A stretch of DNA of 7,540 nucleotides from Candidatus Saccharicenans sp. (lineage in GTDB: Bacteria; Acidobacteriota; Aminicenantia; Aminicenantales; Saccharicenantaceae): assembly GCA_024653405.1 (NCBI GenBank), contig JANLGB010000103.1:1-7540 (forward strand), given 5' to 3'. The notes beneath the pieces are model-generated. The model was not told the origin of the DNA. It saw only the letters and a list, made by a program, of their open reading frames with translations, and did not search any database. Positions 1 to 7,097 of this stretch are shown here, piece by piece. Position 1 is the first letter of the stretch. Every line of letters begins with the position of its first letter. Position numbers and translations under genes: made by a program.

Positions 1-1137
1 GTAGAAGATCAGGTAGAAGGCCGAAACATTTTCGGCTGATTTCCGGAGGCCTTCGACCGGATTGAAGGTGTTGTCGGAAATGCCGCCGGTGGCTCTGGCC
101 GCTTCGTTGAGCGCTTCGAAGACATCTTCCGACTGCTCGTTCATGACCACGCCGCTGATTCGAACCGGTTTCTTGTCGAGATAAATGAAATTAAAAACCG
201 CCCCGGAATCAGCCAGGGCCTGCCTTACTGCCTCTTTATCCAGACGGCTTTCTCTCCGATAAAATTGAAACAGTTCCATCAGGGTGCTGATTATGTTGGG
301 ATAATCCTGGTAACTGGACATCATTATGTTCAGAACCTTGGGGGTGAGTTCGGGCCGGAATTCTCTCTGGTAGAAGAAAATCACCGCTTTCTGCCCTGGA
401 GTGCTTTTAAGGGAACTGGCAAATGACAGAAACTTGTTCTGGTCAACCAGCCGGAGATCATCCAGCTTAACCAGGGTTTCCTGGTAGCGAGATAGCATAA
501 ACTCAATTCCGAAATTAGAAGTGGTTGAATCCGATTCGTTCTCCACGTCCGGGTCAGCTCCCATCGATTCTCCGCCAAATGTGGCCAGGGTGCGGGTAAT
601 CTTTTTCAAGTCCCTGAGGGCGGTGTTGTATTCCTGGCTACCCCGGATGATATCACTCCTCATGATATTTTGCAGTTCTTTGCTGACCTGGGACTTGGTC
701 TTGCCCCGCAGGGTTTCCGGGTTAAAACGATAAATCTTGAGCGGAGTGATCAGGGTCAGGGTATCCCCCGGGAGAAAGTAGTTGCTGACCAGGAGGTTGA
801 CCGCATCCCCCAGTTTCTTATCATAGTCGCTGGCCTGGACAATGATAAAATAATGAGTGTTCAGGTCGAGTTCTCGGGGCTGGCCGGCAAGAATCTTGGT
901 CACCTTATTGTTTTCCACCAGGTAGATAGCTTCAATCGGCCGGGCCTGGCCGTCTTCAGCCACTTCAAAATCCTGCGGGCCGAGATTTCTGACAAAATTG
1001 TTCCTCTGCTGGACCCTGACGGCTAAGGAGACTGACTGGTCAGGATAGTCCTTGCGGACTTTAAGTCCAGCACCCGTCCCAAAAAGCAGGACCAAGGACA
1101 GGGCGCCTATAAATAAAAGCCGGGCCGGCTGCTTCAT
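1..1137 (-). CDS. VWFA-related domain protein, secreted, C-terminus cut by window edge
   Basis: The minus-strand frame from ATG at 1137 is open to base 1, giving 379 codons with no stop in view. GGAGG at 1145-1149 lies 7 nt before the ATG and supports this start. Residues 1-24 look like a Sec signal peptide: basic MKQPAR, then a hydrophobic stretch to about residue 20. Next comes a strand with NLGPQDFEVAEDGQ (51-64), the 'DFEVxEDG' lead-in typical of acidobacterial VWFA-related proteins. The Rossmann-like VWA fold seems to start at YFIIVQASDYD (96-106), followed by a helix and PGDTLTLIT (123-131). Later elements fit the family: a strand at 250-256, AVFNFIYLD (313-321), and ATGGIS...AENVSAFYLIFY near the end. 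The canonical DxSxS metal site is not seen; Q101, A102, S103 and D104 occupy the region. An acidic/Ser/Thr insert lies at about 189-207. Function is unknown; members are presumed exported. The family call is fairly firm, any specific role is not. Confidence 0.8.
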   Translation of the reverse strand, partial: MKQPARLLFIGALSLVLLFGTGAGLKVRKDYPDQSVSLAVRVQQRNNFVRNLGPQDFEVAEDGQARPIEAIYLVENNKVTKILAGQPRELDLNTHYFIIVQASDYDKKLGDAVNLLVSNYFLPGDTLTLITPLKIYRFNPETLRGKTKSQVSKELQNIMRSDIIRGSQEYNTALRDLKKITRTLATFGGESMGADPDVENESDSTTSNFGIEFMLSRYQETLVKLDDLRLVDQNKFLSFASSLKSTPGQKAVIFFYQREFRPELTPKVLNIMMSSYQDYPNIISTLMELFQFYRRESRLDKEAVRQALADSGAVFNFIYLDKKPVRISGVVMNEQSEDVFEALNEAARATGGISDNTFNPVEGLRKSAENVSAFYLIFY

Positions 1138-1144
1138 TAATTTC

Positions 1145-1149
1145 CCTCC
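1145..1149 (-). promoter_or_regulatory. Shine-Dalgarno for the VWFA-related gene
   Basis: The minus strand reads GGAGG, with 7 nt between it and the ATG at 1137. It fixes the start of the left-edge gene. I found no convincing -35/-10 pair in the 61 bp between the tRNA and this gene. A TTGACT occurs there, but no -10 lies at a usable distance from it. Confidence 0.7.
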
Positions 1150-1183
1150 ATTAAAGGTAGTTATTCGAGTCAACTATATTTTA

Positions 1184-1198
1184 CTCTAAAAAAGAGAA
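1184..1198 (-). terminator. Possible weak terminator or U-rich tail after tRNA-Leu
   Basis: Just after the tRNA the minus strand reads TTCTCTTTTTTAGAG. A 4-bp CTCT/AGAG stem could form with the T run in its loop. Alternatively the stable tRNA fold followed by the T run could itself cause transcription to stop. This is not a textbook intrinsic terminator, so read-through into the VWFA-related gene cannot be excluded. Confidence 0.25.
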
Positions 1199-1286
1199 TG
1201 CCGAAGAGGGGACTCGAACCCCTACTCCCATTTTTGCGGGAACTAGCCCCTCAAGCTAGCGTGTCTGCCAATTCCACCACTTCGGC
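1199..1286 (-). tRNA. tRNA-Leu (anticodon GAG)
   Basis: The minus strand folds into a complete type II tRNA of 88 nt. The acceptor stem is GCCGAAG/CTTCGGC with discriminator A at 1199. The D arm has a GTG/CAC stem and the conserved GG. The anticodon stem CTAGC/GCTAG encloses the loop TTGAGGG, so the anticodon is GAG (1250-1252), reading CUC and CUU. The long variable arm has a TCCC/GGGA stem, as expected for leucine tRNA. The T arm is AGGGG-TTCGAGT-CCCCT. No CCA is encoded (TTC follows the discriminator), so a CCA-adding enzyme must finish it. The 5' end is only 14 bp from the secG stop, leaving no intergenic room for a separate promoter. It is probably cut out of the gap-pgk-tpiA-secG transcript, or read from a promoter inside secG. 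Confidence 0.96.
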
Positions 1287-1300
1287 ATTCCTGCTTTTTT

Positions 1301-1669
1301 CTATTTTTTGACAGGTTCTTGGGCTTTTGGTTCGGTTTTTTCGGCTGTGGCTGGCGTGGTCTGGGCTTTTGGCTCCTGGGTTGGGGTCTGGGTAGCGGCC
1401 GGGACCTCTTTGGTCGGGGCGTTCTTAACCGCTGAAGAAGTCCTGCCGGATAACAGCCACAGACCGAGGGAGGTCACCATGAACAGAATGGCACAGACTG
1501 TGGTAATCTTGCCGAGAAGAGTCTGGGCGCCCCTTGGTCCAAAAGCCGTTTGACTGCCGGCGCCACCGAAGGCTCCGGCCAGGTCAGCCGCCTTACCCGA
1601 CTGCAGCAGAACGGCCAGGATCAGAACTATGCAGATAATAACGTGAATAATAACCAGTAAAGCTGTCAC
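1301..1669 (-). CDS. secG: Preprotein translocase subunit SecG
   Basis: SecG is the small accessory membrane subunit of the SecYEG channel. It assists SecA-driven export across the inner membrane. The 122-residue product has two hydrophobic segments (about 2-22 and 54-73). Between them lies the family signature [20 protein letters not shown] (21-40), followed by TAFG. After the second segment comes a hydrophilic tail (about 76-122) rich in Pro, Thr, Gln, Lys and Ala, with EPKAQ occurring twice; such variable low-complexity tails are common in SecG. The start is GTG at 1669, whose GTGA overlaps the tpiA stop by 4 bp, implying translational coupling. A GAGG sequence a few bases upstream inside the end of tpiA can serve as ribosome binding site. 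The tRNA-Leu gene follows 14 bp after the stop. Confidence 0.93.
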   Translation of the reverse strand: MTALLVIIHVIICIVLILAVLLQSGKAADLAGAFGGAGSQTAFGPRGAQTLLGKITTVCAILFMVTSLGLWLLSGRTSSAVKNAPTKEVPAATQTPTQEPKAQTTPATAEKTEPKAQEPVKK

Positions 1670-2451
1670 TTTAATCCCTCATCCGCGCGCAGGGCTTCCC
1701 TGGCAATAGCCAGAAAAGAATCAGCTTCAAGGGAAGCTCCGCCCACTAAAAATCCATCAACGTCCTTTTCCCTAGCTAAGGAAAGGGCATTGCTCGGTTT
1801 CACTGAACCGCCGTATAGGATTATAGCATAATCGGCCACCGTTTTTCCATATTTAGCCTCGATCAGGCTTCTGATGAAGGCTTGAACCTCTTCTGCCTGT
1901 TCCGGGGTGGCGTTCCGGCCGGTGCCGATGGCCCAGACGGGCTCATAAGCCAGGAGGACCCGGCTGAACTCGGTTTCGGCCAGGCTGAAAACGCTTTTTT
2001 CCAGCTGGTCTTTTATCCTGGTCAGGGTCTGGCCGCTTTCTCTTTCGGCCAGGCTTTCACCGATGCAGACTACCGGTTGAAGACCATGAGCCAGGGCGAC
2101 CAGGGTTTTCTTCCTGACGCTCTCATCGGTTTCGCCGAAATATTGCCTTCTTTCGGAATGGCCGATAACCACGAACTCGCAGCCCGCTTCCCGGAGCTGC
2201 AGGGGCGAAATTTCACCGGTAAAAGCTCCCTGTTCCTCCCAGAAGACATCCTGGGCGCCGACTCCGATTTCAGTGCCTGAGACTGTTTTTTTAACTTCCT
2301 GAATAGCGGTAAAGGGAGGGATCAGGATCAGGGTGGCAGCCTTGACTTCAGGCCAGCCCCTGGCCACTGCTCCGGCCAGTTCCCTGGCCTCGGCAATGGT
2401 CTTGTGCATTTTCCAGTTGCCGGCAATGACCGGTTTTTTTGGTGTTGTCAT
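1666..2451 (-). CDS. tpiA: Triosephosphate isomerase
   Basis: This cytoplasmic TIM-barrel enzyme interconverts dihydroxyacetone phosphate and glyceraldehyde 3-phosphate in glycolysis and gluconeogenesis. The 261-residue length is normal for the family (about 250). Catalytic elements are all visible: GNWKMHK (11-17) with Asn12 and Lys14; VVIGHSERR (94-102) with the electrophile His98; and [11 protein letters not shown] (168-178) with the base Glu170 and the mobile loop 6. The phosphate-gripping YGGSVKPSN (213-221) and FLVGGASL (234-241) are also present. The start is ATG at 2451 with AAGGA on the minus strand about 7 nt upstream. The gene is third in the gap-pgk-tpiA-secG run. It is separated from pgk by the widest gap of that run, which holds direct repeats, and it overlaps secG by 4 bp. 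Nothing suggests loss of function. Confidence 0.98.
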   Translation of the reverse strand: MTTPKKPVIAGNWKMHKTIAEARELAGAVARGWPEVKAATLILIPPFTAIQEVKKTVSGTEIGVGAQDVFWEEQGAFTGEISPLQLREAGCEFVVIGHSERRQYFGETDESVRKKTLVALAHGLQPVVCIGESLAERESGQTLTRIKDQLEKSVFSLAETEFSRVLLAYEPVWAIGTGRNATPEQAEEVQAFIRSLIEAKYGKTVADYAIILYGGSVKPSNALSLAREKDVDGFLVGGASLEADSFLAIAREALRADEGLK

Positions 2452-2469
2452 TTGTTTGTCCTTTATCTT

Positions 2470-2552
2470 TATCCGGATTAAGCTTGATTCGGCTTCCTGC
2501 CAGAAACTATATCCGGCACTTCAGAGCCCTTATCCATTACCTGCCCTTATCC
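2470..2552 (-). repeat. Short direct repeats (GGATA-type) upstream of tpiA
   Basis: The 144-bp pgk-tpiA spacer contains GGATAAGGGC twice on the minus strand, at 2526-2535 and 2543-2552, 17 bp apart. The core GGATA also occurs at 2470-2474 and 2510-2514, giving four copies within about 80 bp, all in the same orientation. They may be regulator sites or remnants of local duplication. I found no well-spaced -35/-10 pair among them. Confidence 0.55.
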
Positions 2553-2557
2553 GGTCA

Positions 2558-2579
2558 GAGCGCTTGTTCTTGGGCGCTC
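2558..2579 (-). repeat. Inverted repeat (hairpin) after pgk
   Basis: GAGCGC at 2558-2563 and GCGCTC at 2574-2579 form a perfect 6-bp stem with a 10-nt loop, 16 bp beyond the pgk stop. No T run follows on the minus strand. It is therefore not a standard intrinsic terminator. An RNA processing or mRNA-stabilising hairpin between pgk and tpiA is possible. Confidence 0.5.
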
Positions 2580-2595
2580 GGTAATCTCGGTCGTG

Positions 2596-3774
2596 TTACT
2601 TAAGAGCCTCGATCCCGGGCAGGGTTCCGTAGGCCACGAATTCCAGAGAGGCCCCGCCGCCGGTAGAAACGTGGCTGATCTTATCGGCCACTCCGGCTTG
2701 GTGAATGGCAGCTATGGAATCACCGCCGCCGACCACCGACAGGGCGCCAGATTCGGCCACCGCCCGGGCGATTTCCAGCGTTCCCTTGGCGAAGGCCTCC
2801 ACTTCAAACACCCCCATCGGACCGTTCCAGAAAATTGTCTGGGCTGACTTAATAAAGTGCTTGTACTCGGCGATGGTCTTCGGTCCAATATCCACGGCCA
2901 TCAATTCCTGCGGCAGGGGATAATTCCCGGCTATGGCGGCTACCTCCCGGCTCTCAATGGAGGCGGCCAGCACGTGGTCCAGGGGCAAAAGCAGCTTGAC
3001 CTTGTTGTCTTCAGCTTTCTTCATGATTTGACTGGCTATTTCCAGCTTGTCGTCTTCCACCAGGGATTTCCCGACCTGCAGGCCCCGGGCTTTTAGGAAA
3101 GTGTAGGCCATGGCTCCACCTATTAACAGAACCTCAGCCTTGGTCACCAGGCTTTCCAGCACCGGGATCTTATCTTCAATCTTGGCTCCGCCCAGAATGG
3201 CCACAAATGGTTTGGCCGGATGATGAGTGATCTTGCTTAAGTAGTCGACTTCTTTCTTCAGCAGGTAACCGGCTGCCTTTTCAGGTATAAAAGAAGCGAT
3301 GCCCACTACCGAAGCGTGGGCCCGGTGGCAGGAGCCAAAAGCATCATTGACAAAAACCTGGCAGTCCTGGGCCAGCTGACGGGAAAAGTCCGGGTCGTTG
3401 TCAGTTTCCTGTTTGTAAAAGCGGACGTTTTCCAGCAGCAGGAGCTCACCCTCTTTTAATTCGGCCTTCAGCTTATCCACCTCGGGACCTATGACATCCG
3501 GGGCCATGGTGATTCTGGTCCCCGGCAGCAGCTCGGCCAGTCTTCTGGCCACCGGCTTCAGGCTCATTTTCGGGTTGAACTGGCCTTTGGGCCGCCCCAG
3601 GTGGGAGGCCACCACCAGCTTGGCCCCCTGTTGCAGGAGGTACTTGATGGTAGGCAGGGAAGCCTGAATCCTAGTGTCATCGCGGATTTTCAAGTTATCA
3701 TCCAGCGGGACATTGAAGTCCACCCTCAGGAAGACGGTTTTGCCCTTGACCTCAATTTCTTCCAGGAATTTCAT
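2596..3774 (-). CDS. pgk: Phosphoglycerate kinase
   Basis: Pgk transfers the acyl phosphate of 1,3-bisphosphoglycerate to ADP, giving ATP and 3-phosphoglycerate in the cytoplasm. It uses the product of the upstream gap gene. The 392-residue length is typical of bacterial enzymes. N-domain substrate motifs are FLRVDFNVPLD (15-25), ASHLGRPKG (56-64), ENVRFY (115-120) and DAFGSCHRAHAS (144-155). C-domain nucleotide motifs are ILGGAKIEDKI (193-203), WNGPMGVFE (316-324), VVGGGDS (347-353) and STGGGASLEF (370-379). The start is ATG at 3774, with GGAGG at 3780-3784 (minus strand) spaced 5 nt away. It lies 16 bp after the gap stop, so the two are almost certainly co-transcribed. The protein looks intact, with no sign of fusion to tpiA as occurs in some bacteria. 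Confidence 0.98.
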   Translation of the reverse strand: MKFLEEIEVKGKTVFLRVDFNVPLDDNLKIRDDTRIQASLPTIKYLLQQGAKLVVASHLGRPKGQFNPKMSLKPVARRLAELLPGTRITMAPDVIGPEVDKLKAELKEGELLLLENVRFYKQETDNDPDFSRQLAQDCQVFVNDAFGSCHRAHASVVGIASFIPEKAAGYLLKKEVDYLSKITHHPAKPFVAILGGAKIEDKIPVLESLVTKAEVLLIGGAMAYTFLKARGLQVGKSLVEDDKLEIASQIMKKAEDNKVKLLLPLDHVLAASIESREVAAIAGNYPLPQELMAVDIGPKTIAEYKHFIKSAQTIFWNGPMGVFEVEAFAKGTLEIARAVAESGALSVVGGGDSIAAIHQAGVADKISHVSTGGGASLEFVAYGTLPGIEALK

Positions 3775-3790
3775 CTTGGCCTCCAGGCAG

Positions 3791-4828
<1,038 letters not shown>

Positions 4829-4841
4829 TCAGGCTCAGAAA

Positions 4842-4870
4842 AATTTATCACATATAGTTTTTTTTAGCAA
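4842..4870 (-). promoter_or_regulatory. Candidate promoter for gap-pgk-tpiA-secG
   Basis: On the minus strand TTGCTA (4865-4870) is followed after 17 bp by TAAATT (4842-4847), a fair sigma-70-type pair. The spacer contains an A8 tract, which includes the last A of the -35. An alternative reading is an extended -10, TGT plus GATAAA (4844-4852). Either would give a short leader of roughly 40 nt before the gap start. No other strong pair was found nearby, apart from a suboptimal one (TTGCAC, 15 bp, TATTAT at 5017-4991) that would give a leader of about 190 nt. Confidence 0.45.
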
Positions 4871-4961
4871 CCGCCTGAAGCGGTAGCCGAAACAGGTAAC
4901 CGCCTTTAGGTTTGGCTTGGCGACAATCTAACGACGGAGATAGCCTGAAGAGCAGGCCAAA
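4869..4961. repeat. Hairpin-rich block in the gap/nnr intergenic region
   Basis: AACCGCCT is repeated directly at 4869-4876 and 4898-4905. Between the copies lies GCGGT (4880-4884), which can pair with either one. One hairpin is ACCGC-CTGAA-GCGGT (4870-4884). The other is a 9-position stem, GCGGTAGCC with GGTAACCGC (4880-4903), with one mismatch, one G-T wobble and the 6-nt loop GAAACA. A third hairpin, GCCTG-AAGAG-CAGGC, is at 4943-4957. TTTGGC (4911-4916) can pair with GCCAAA (4956-4961), competing slightly with the third hairpin. GCCTGAAG is repeated at 4873-4880 and 4943-4950. I do not recognise a known RNA family here. It could be protein-binding DNA, a structured leader or a small RNA. 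Confidence 0.5.
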
Positions 4962-4986
4962 ATGGGTTTTCTCGCGCCCCGTTTTT

Positions 4987-4995
4987 TGTGATAAT
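4987..4995 (+). promoter_or_regulatory. Candidate extended -10 promoter for nnr-tsaE
   Basis: TGTGATAAT reads as an extended -10 element (TG, one base, GATAAT at 4990-4995), preceded by a T6 run. No good -35 hexamer is seen 16-18 bp upstream, which fits extended -10 promoters. Transcription would begin near 5002, leaving a leader of less than 20 nt before the nnr ATG. Confidence 0.4.
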
Positions 4996-5018
4996 ATTCA
5001 TTAAAGTTGAGGTGCAAG

Positions 5019-6605
5019 ATGAAGATTCTGACTGCAGCCCAGATGAGAGAAATTGACCGGATAGCCATAGAAGAAATTGGCCTTCCTGGACCGGTGCTGA
5101 TGGAAAACGCCGGCCTCCAGGTGACGGCCGTGCTCCGCAACGAACTGGGAGTTGAACCCGGGATGAGAGTGGTGGTGGTGGCCGGAAAAGGGAATAACGG
5201 TGGCGATGGCCTGGTGGTGGCCAGGCATCTCCACAACCAGGGAGTAGATTGCCCGGTGTTGCTCATAGGCAGTCTGGACGAGGTGCGGGGCGATGCTGCC
5301 CTCAACCTGAAAATAGCCCTGAAGACGGGCGTCCGGGTTATCGAAATCAGGGATGAAACTGCCTGGAAAAGGTTCCGGAAAATTCTGTCCGAAACACCCA
5401 TCATCGTGGATGCCCTTTTCGGCACCGGCCTGAGCAGCCCGCTCCAGGGCCTGTATGAAAGGGTGGTGAACGATATCAATAATTCCGGGGCCTTCGTGGT
5501 CTCGGTAGATATTCCCTCTGGCCTGTCCTCGGATACTTTCCAGCTTATTGGTTCCTGCGTTCGGGCTGACCTGACAGTCACCCTAGGGGCGCCCAAGGTG
5601 GCTCACTTTTTCCCGCCGGCCGAAGAATACGTGGGAGAGCTGGTGGTGGCCGATATCAGCCTGCCGCCCCTTTTATTGGAGCAGCCCGGGTTGAACCTGG
5701 AACTGGTGGAACTGGAGTCTTTGATTCCCTTTTTCCAGCCGAGAAAAAGGGATACCCATAAAGGCACCTATGGTCACCTGCTAATCATAGCTGGCTCCCG
5801 CGGCAAGACCGGGGCGGCGGCCATGGCTGGCCGGGCCGCTCTGAAAATGGGAGCTGGCCTGGTCACGGTGGCCACAGCTTCCAGCTGCCTGCCGCTGGTG
5901 GCCAGGAGCAGCCCGGAATTGATGACCGAGCCGCTGGCCGAGACCGATAGCGGCACCATCGCTGCTGAAGCCCTGGGCCGGGCGCTGGAACTAATCCAGG
6001 GTAAAGATGCCCTGCTGATAGGTCCGGGCCTTTCCACCAATCCAGCCACGATGACTTTCGTCCTGAAGCTCCTGGAAAAAATCAAAAATTTCAAGAAACC
6101 GGTGATATTAGATGCCGACGGGCTGAACATTATTTCATCCAGGCCGGACAGGCTGTCGTCACTCCCGGAAAAAACCATCCTGACTCCGCACCCAGGAGAA
6201 TTTTCCAGGCTGACCGGGCTGAGCACGGCCGAGATCCTAAAACGGCGCCTGGAGATTGTCGCGGAGTTTGCCCGCCGCCATAAGGTCCACCTGGTCTTAA
6301 AAGGCTATCGGACGCTGGTGGCTTCACCCGTGGGACGGGTTATGGTCAACCCCACCGGAAATCCGGGGATGGCTTCGGGCGGAACCGGCGATGTGCTGTC
6401 AGGCCTGCTGGCTTCCGAAGCCATGCAAGTGGCGGATATTTTGCAGGCTGCGGTCAACGCCGTTTTTGTCCACGGTTTGAGCGGCGACCTGGCGGCCGAA
6501 AAAGTTGGTGAAAAAAGCCTGACTGCCACCGACCTTATCAGGTTCCTGCCCCGGGCCATAAGGTTCATAGGCAGCGGTGGAGAAGATGAATCAGAAAACT
6601 ACTGA
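5019..6605 (+). CDS. nnr: Bifunctional NAD(P)HX epimerase / ADP-dependent NAD(P)HX dehydratase
   Basis: Nnr repairs hydrated NADH and NADPH. The N-terminal YjeF_N domain epimerises R- and S-NAD(P)HX, and the C-terminal ribokinase-like domain dehydrates the S form using ADP (or ATP in some relatives). The product has 528 residues, the usual size of the fused enzyme. The epimerase part (about 1-230) shows MKILTAAQMREID, VLMENAG (26-32), VVAGKGNNGGDG (53-64), DALFGTGL (131-138) and VDIPSGLSSDT (163-173). The dehydratase part (about 240-515) shows HKGTYGHLLIIAGS (247-260), GAAAMAGRAALKMGAG (265-280), LIGPGLS (333-339), LDADGLN (364-370), LTPHPGEFSRLTG (388-400) and NPGMASGGTGDVLSGLL (448-464), the nucleotide and catalytic loop. 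ATG at 5019 is chosen because GAGG lies 6 nt upstream; an in-frame TTG at 5007 has no such site. The gene diverges from gap and overlaps tsaE. Confidence 0.96.
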   Translation: MKILTAAQMREIDRIAIEEIGLPGPVLMENAGLQVTAVLRNELGVEPGMRVVVVAGKGNNGGDGLVVARHLHNQGVDCPVLLIGSLDEVRGDAALNLKIALKTGVRVIEIRDETAWKRFRKILSETPIIVDALFGTGLSSPLQGLYERVVNDINNSGAFVVSVDIPSGLSSDTFQLIGSCVRADLTVTLGAPKVAHFFPPAEEYVGELVVADISLPPLLLEQPGLNLELVELESLIPFFQPRKRDTHKGTYGHLLIIAGSRGKTGAAAMAGRAALKMGAGLVTVATASSCLPLVARSSPELMTEPLAETDSGTIAAEALGRALELIQGKDALLIGPGLSTNPATMTFVLKLLEKIKNFKKPVILDADGLNIISSRPDRLSSLPEKTILTPHPGEFSRLTGLSTAEILKRRLEIVAEFARRHKVHLVLKGYRTLVASPVGRVMVNPTGNPGMASGGTGDVLSGLLASEAMQVADILQAAVNAVFVHGLSGDLAAEKVGEKSLTATDLIRFLPRAIRFIGSGGEDESENY

Positions 6606-7053
6606 TCTCGAGCTCAGAACCAGCTCGGAAGAAGAAACCTTCAACCTGGCCGAAAGACTGGCCCGCCAGCTGGCGGGAAATGAATTAATCCTGATCAGCG
6701 GCGAACTGGGAGCCGGGAAAACAGTCCTGGTTAAAGGCCTGGCTTCAGGACTGGGCGTGGTCGAGCCCGAAGCCGTCTGCAGTCCCTCCTTTACCCTGGT
6801 TAATATCTACCGGGGGCAGAAAGATCTCATTCACGTCGACCTCTACCGCCTGGAAAATCCCGAGGAAATCGCTGACCTGGGACTTGAAGACTACCTGGGA
6901 ACCGGAGTGGTAGCCGTGGAATGGGCCGAGAGATTGCCCGCCGATTTCAGGACCGAGCGGATGATTGAAATTGCTGTCGTGGTGGAAGCGGATGAGACCA
7001 GGCTGATAAAAATCAGAACCAAAAATGTTTGCCTCAGGCTGGATAATAAATAA
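6586..7053 (+). CDS. tsaE: tRNA threonylcarbamoyladenosine biosynthesis ATPase TsaE
   Basis: TsaE is the small P-loop ATPase that works with TsaD and TsaB to make N6-threonylcarbamoyladenosine at position 37 of ANN-decoding tRNAs. From ATG at 6586 the product has 155 residues, normal for the family. It shows Walker A GELGAGKT (39-46), SPSFTLVNIY (66-75), HVDLYRL (83-89) with Asp85, LEDYL (100-104) and the C-terminal signature VEWAERLP (111-118). The start overlaps the last 20 bp of nnr, with GGTGG/GGAG just upstream; an in-frame GTG at 6577 is an alternative with a weaker ribosome binding site. The overlap implies translational coupling. A yjeF-yjeE (nnr-tsaE) pair is also found in E. coli and other bacteria, which supports both calls. 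TsaD and TsaB are not in this window. Confidence 0.95.
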   Translation: MNQKTTDLELRTSSEEETFNLAERLARQLAGNELILISGELGAGKTVLVKGLASGLGVVEPEAVCSPSFTLVNIYRGQKDLIHVDLYRLENPEEIADLGLEDYLGTGVVAVEWAERLPADFRTERMIEIAVVVEADETRLIKIRTKNVCLRLDNK

Positions 7054-7056
7054 AAT
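7029..7056 (+). promoter_or_regulatory. Possible internal promoter for apt
   Basis: TTGCCT (7029-7034) is followed after 16 bp by TAAAAT (7051-7056), overlapping the end of tsaE. The -10 matches five of six consensus bases, the -35 only the TTG core. It could give apt some independent transcription, but chance in AT-rich sequence is a fair alternative. Confidence 0.28.
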
Positions 7057-7079
7057 TAATAACCGGCCTGAAATTAATA
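7053..7079. repeat. AAATTAATA direct repeat before apt
   Basis: The 9-bp sequence AAATTAATA occurs at 7053-7061 and again at 7071-7079, 18 bp apart, spanning the tsaE stop codon and the 44-bp spacer to apt. Such spacing could suit a regulator binding two turns of one helix face. The sequence is AT-rich, so coincidence is possible. Confidence 0.45.
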
Positions 7080-7097
7080 GGCTGAAAGGAACAAATT

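Noticed and set aside
670..1026. 118-codon plus-strand open frame opposite the VWFA-related gene
   Set aside because: The minus-strand frame has a signal peptide, ribosome binding site and family motifs across the same bases, so this one is a shadow.
2478..2537. Minus-strand 19-residue open frame upstream of tpiA, as a possible leader peptide
   Set aside because: It starts inside the direct repeats with only a weak AGG two bases before its ATG. It has no run of regulatory codons and is short enough to arise by chance.
4956..4987. Intrinsic terminator on the plus strand ending in the T6 run at 4982-4987
   Set aside because: Only a 3-bp GGG/CCC stem with a long loop precedes the T run, which is too weak. 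The run fits better as sequence just upstream of the extended -10.
5007..5018. Upstream TTG start for nnr adding four residues
   Set aside because: The GAGG at 5009-5012 sits at the right distance for the ATG at 5019 but overlaps the TTG. The family N-terminus also begins at MKILTAAQM.
4928..5596. Long open frame (222 codons) antisense to nnr
   Set aside because: It lies almost wholly inside the well-supported nnr gene. Its composition is that of a shadow frame (many Ser, Arg, Pro and Thr), it matches no family I recognise, and it has no clear ribosome binding site.
5774..6226. 150-codon open frame antisense to nnr
   Set aside because: It is a shadow of the dehydratase domain on the opposite strand. 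No recognisable motif or ribosome binding site is present.
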